Source: Paenibacillaceae bacterium UBA6304
Lineage (GTDB): Bacteria; Bacillota; Bacilli; Paenibacillales; Paenibacillaceae
Direction of reading: 5' to 3'
Assembly: GCA_002439285.1 (NCBI GenBank)
Contig: DJTQ01000010.1
Location: 1,520-8,809 of the forward strand
Length of the DNA: 7,290 bases
In this document: in pieces, positions 5,939 through 7,290 of the stretch
Numbering within the stretch: position 1 is the stretch's first letter
Layout of the letters: the number at the start of each line of letters is the position of its first letter
Notes under the pieces: model-generated
What the model saw: only the letters and a program-made list of their open reading frames with translations
Databases searched by the model: none
What the model was told of the DNA's origin: nothing
Translations under genes and position numbers: made by a program

Positions 5939-5991
5939 TAACTGGAAAACCTCCATCTAAATTTAGCTTTTCCGCCCTTAGTGGGTGAAAA
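5939..5991. repeat. Degenerate reversed palindrome copy plus adjoining hairpin (copy 2)
   Basis: TAACTGGA-AAACC-TCCATCTAA (about 5939-5960) matches the family unit in reverse orientation: its loop AAACC is the complement of GGTTT in copy 4, and two mismatches weaken the stem. It runs into the 10-base palindrome CTAAATTTAG (5957-5966). A second stem follows, TTTTC-c-GCCC (5968-5977) with GGGT-GAAAA (5983-5991), with one bulge. Confidence 0.6.
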
Positions 5992-5992
5992 C

Positions 5993-6029
5993 AGCCCAAT
6001 TAGCTGGAGGCTTTCCAGTTAATTGGGCT
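5993..6029. repeat. Extended palindrome hairpin (copy 3)
   Basis: AGCCCAATTAGCTGGA (5993-6008) pairs with TCCAGTTAATTGGGCT (6014-6029) over 16 positions, with a single G-U pair (6003/6019) and the loop GGCTT. The G-U pair keeps the stem intact in RNA read from this strand. The outer AGCCC/GGGCT pairs extend the core unit seen in copy 4. Confidence 0.92.
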
Positions 6030-6048
6030 AGAAAGCACCGTTTGCTGA

Positions 6049-6075
6049 AATTAGCTGGAGGTTTTCCAGCTAATT
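6049..6075. repeat. Perfect palindrome unit (copy 4)
   Basis: AATTAGCTGGA (6049-6059) and TCCAGCTAATT (6065-6075) form an 11-bp perfect stem with the loop GGTTT. This is the cleanest copy and defines the consensus of the cluster. It lies about 90 bases past the MFS stop codon on the convergent side. There is no U-tract on either strand, so it is not a textbook terminator. Confidence 0.92.
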
Positions 6076-6165
6076 GGTTAAGTGCACACGGGGTTATGGT
6101 TGCAAATTGGGGCAAGCTGGGCAGGCGCTACCTGGGACGAGTTACATGTGTGCAGCCCGCCGCTC

Positions 6166-7290
6166 TTACCGGGAAGGAGCTCCTGCTGAGGCGGAAGATT
6201 TGCGTGATAAATACAAATGCAAAATAAACAGCAAGGCCATGGATACCGAGCTCGCTACGAAGGGAGCATGGGCACCCAGGGCGTCCCACATTTTACCGGA
6301 GACGATCGGGCCCACTACCATACCCATGCCCTGGATCGTCAGGAAAAGGCCCCAGACGGTGCCCTTTTCCCCTTCCGGAAGCAGGTGGGAGATCATCGTA
6401 TCCCAGGTAGGAAGGATAAACGCATAGCTGACTCCAATCAGCATGACGAGTATCCAGACGATCGGCAATGGCCGGATAAAGGCAAACAAACCGACGGATA
6501 CGGCGGCGAGCGCAAATCCGGTGTTCAAAAACCGGCGGGTCCCGTACCGGTCAACGAGTTTGCCGATCGGAATCAGCCCGAGCACAGTGACCCCGCCTCC
6601 CGATATCAGCATCAGGCTGAACGCTTCAGGCGAAAGGCCCAACTCGGAGCGGACAAACAGCGTAATGACCGGGGTGAGCAGACCGACGGCGAAGGACTGC
6701 AGGAATAAGGCGGGATAAAGTAACGGACTCACCTTCAGATGGGTCCGGATATGCCGGTGCGTCTCCCTGATATTTTTCCAGATCTGGGGAAGTCCGCCTC
6801 GCCATAATTCGTTTTTGGAAGAGACCTCATGCTGACTCTTAGCATTGATATCACTGCTAGTCCTGGTATCGCCCGTGGCTTCGCTATCTCTATTGGCAAT
6901 AGAGTCTCTGTTAGACGTGATTTCGCGGTAAGCCGTGGAATCATTATTATCCGCGGTACCGCTGTTAGCAATGGACACAATCTCCCCACCGGCATTTACT
7001 TTGCGGCTTCCCGCATGTCTCGGCAGTAACAGAGACACCAGTATTACCGCCCCCATGCATCCCAGAAGCACCCAGAAAACGAGCGTGTACGATACTCCGA
7101 CCAGAAAATTGATGATGACTGGACCGAGACCCGTTCCACCCAGACTCGATATTTGGATAACCCCCATCGCGGTGCCGAAGTTTTTGTTTTCTTCCGTAAT
7201 TGCCGTAATCCCCATCAGAACGCAAGGCCAGAGCGGCGCCGTACCGATGCCTAGCAGTGCGCAGCCCAGAACGATAAATCCCATTGTTTT
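6166..7290 (-). CDS. MFS transporter, 5' end beyond the window
   Basis: Major facilitator superfamily membrane transporter. 374 codons are visible, and the frame is open to the window edge (KT precedes the first visible Met at 7284), so the start lies outside. Numbering from that Met, three helices of the N-terminal half remain (about 3-24, 38-61, 66-88; probably TM4-TM6), then a long hydrophilic linker, then six helices (about 188-211, 224-241, 253-270, 273-292, 309-332, 337-358; TM7-TM12). The TM8-9 loop carries the MFS motif GKLVDRYGTRR (241-251), and GMGMVVGPIVSG (320-331) resembles the glycine/proline-rich motif of TM11. Substrate and direction cannot be told from this; a drug or metabolite exporter of the proton-antiport type is plausible. 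The central linker (about 89-187) is unusually long and contains a low-complexity S/N/D/T/A-rich stretch with NRDS repeated (125-128 and 131-134). The gene converges on the DUF1054 gene across the repeat cluster. Confidence 0.92.
   Translation of the reverse strand, partial: KTMGFIVLGCALLGIGTAPLWPCVLMGITAITEENKNFGTAMGVIQISSLGGTGLGPVIINFLVGVSYTLVFWVLLGCMGAVILVSLLLPRHAGSRKVNAGGEIVSIANSGTADNNDSTAYREITSNRDSIANRDSEATGDTRTSSDINAKSQHEVSSKNELWRGGLPQIWKNIRETHRHIRTHLKVSPLLYPALFLQSFAVGLLTPVITLFVRSELGLSPEAFSLMLISGGGVTVLGLIPIGKLVDRYGTRRFLNTGFALAAVSVGLFAFIRPLPIVWILVMLIGVSYAFILPTWDTMISHLLPEGEKGTVWGLFLTIQGMGMVVGPIVSGKMWDALGAHAPFVASSVSMALLFILHLYLSRKSSASAGAPSR
6811..6996 (-). other. Low-complexity linker segment inside the MFS gene
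   Basis: Encodes residues about 97-158 (from the Met at 7284) of the central cytoplasmic loop, rich in S, N, D, T, A and E with a near-repeat SNRDSIANRDSEA. The DNA here holds small palindromes, CTCTATTG-g-CAATAGAG (6888-6904) and GCGGTACCGC (6953-6962), which suggests expansion or insertion. The reading frame stays open throughout. Confidence 0.6.

Noticed and set aside
5724..6165. CRISPR array in the repeat-rich gap
   Set aside because: The 29-base units are directly adjacent with no spacers, and the palindromes vary in spacing, orientation and loop; no cas genes are near.
5724..6165. Insertion sequence remnant between the convergent genes
   Set aside because: No transposase fragment, no terminal inverted repeats enclosing the region and no target-site duplication are visible; only short palindromes and a minisatellite are present.
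5985..6227. Plus-strand reading frame of 80 codons with repeated LAGGFPVNW / LAGGFPANW
   Set aside because: The peptide repeat is just the translation of two palindrome copies; there is no SD sequence, and the frame runs into the antisense of the MFS gene's 3' end.

Overview
The window looks like chromosomal DNA from a low-to-mid GC Firmicute of the order Bacillales, most likely Paenibacillus or a close relative. The grounds are: strong Shine-Dalgarno (SD) sequences in front of nearly every gene, a DUF1054/YktB-family gene (a family typical of Bacillales), a GndA-type 6-phosphogluconate dehydrogenase, and a style of AroA and of intergenic palindromes that I associate with paenibacilli. The genus assignment is recognition from memory, not a search result.

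Layout. Positions 1-140 hold no gene but carry compact hairpins that look like a conserved intergenic element. Positions 141-2426 (minus strand) are a tight three-gene unit, transcribed aroK -> aroA -> CoA-binding protein with gaps of 31 and 23 bases and its own candidate promoter near 2480-2508. AroK phosphorylates shikimate and AroA joins shikimate-3-phosphate to PEP, so these are consecutive steps of chorismate synthesis. The third gene is a small Rossmann protein of unknown role. Upstream, and separated by a good intrinsic terminator (2559-2605), is a single-gene unit for 6-phosphogluconate dehydrogenase (2643-4052, minus). This oxidative pentose phosphate enzyme supplies NADPH and ribulose-5-phosphate. 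Next, behind another terminator (4141-4168), is a minus-strand gene of unknown function with a helical, charged C-terminus (4209-4805). A 294-base divergent intergenic region separates it from a plus-strand DUF1054 gene (5100-5723).

The DUF1054 gene converges on a minus-strand MFS transporter (6166-7290, its N-terminal part beyond the window). The 442 bases between their stop codons hold a GT-rich minisatellite (an exact 29-bp tandem duplication plus 7-bp repeats) and then a cluster of hairpins derived from one palindrome, AATTAGCTGGA - 5-base loop - TCCAGCTAATT, in intact, extended, fused and degenerate forms. This cluster is the most unusual structure in the window. It could be a REP/MITE-like repeat family, a transcription barrier between convergent genes, or both.

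I saw no rRNA, tRNA, CRISPR array, transposase, phage gene or defence system. The two most rewarding items are the palindrome cluster and the divergent active-site motifs of AroA.
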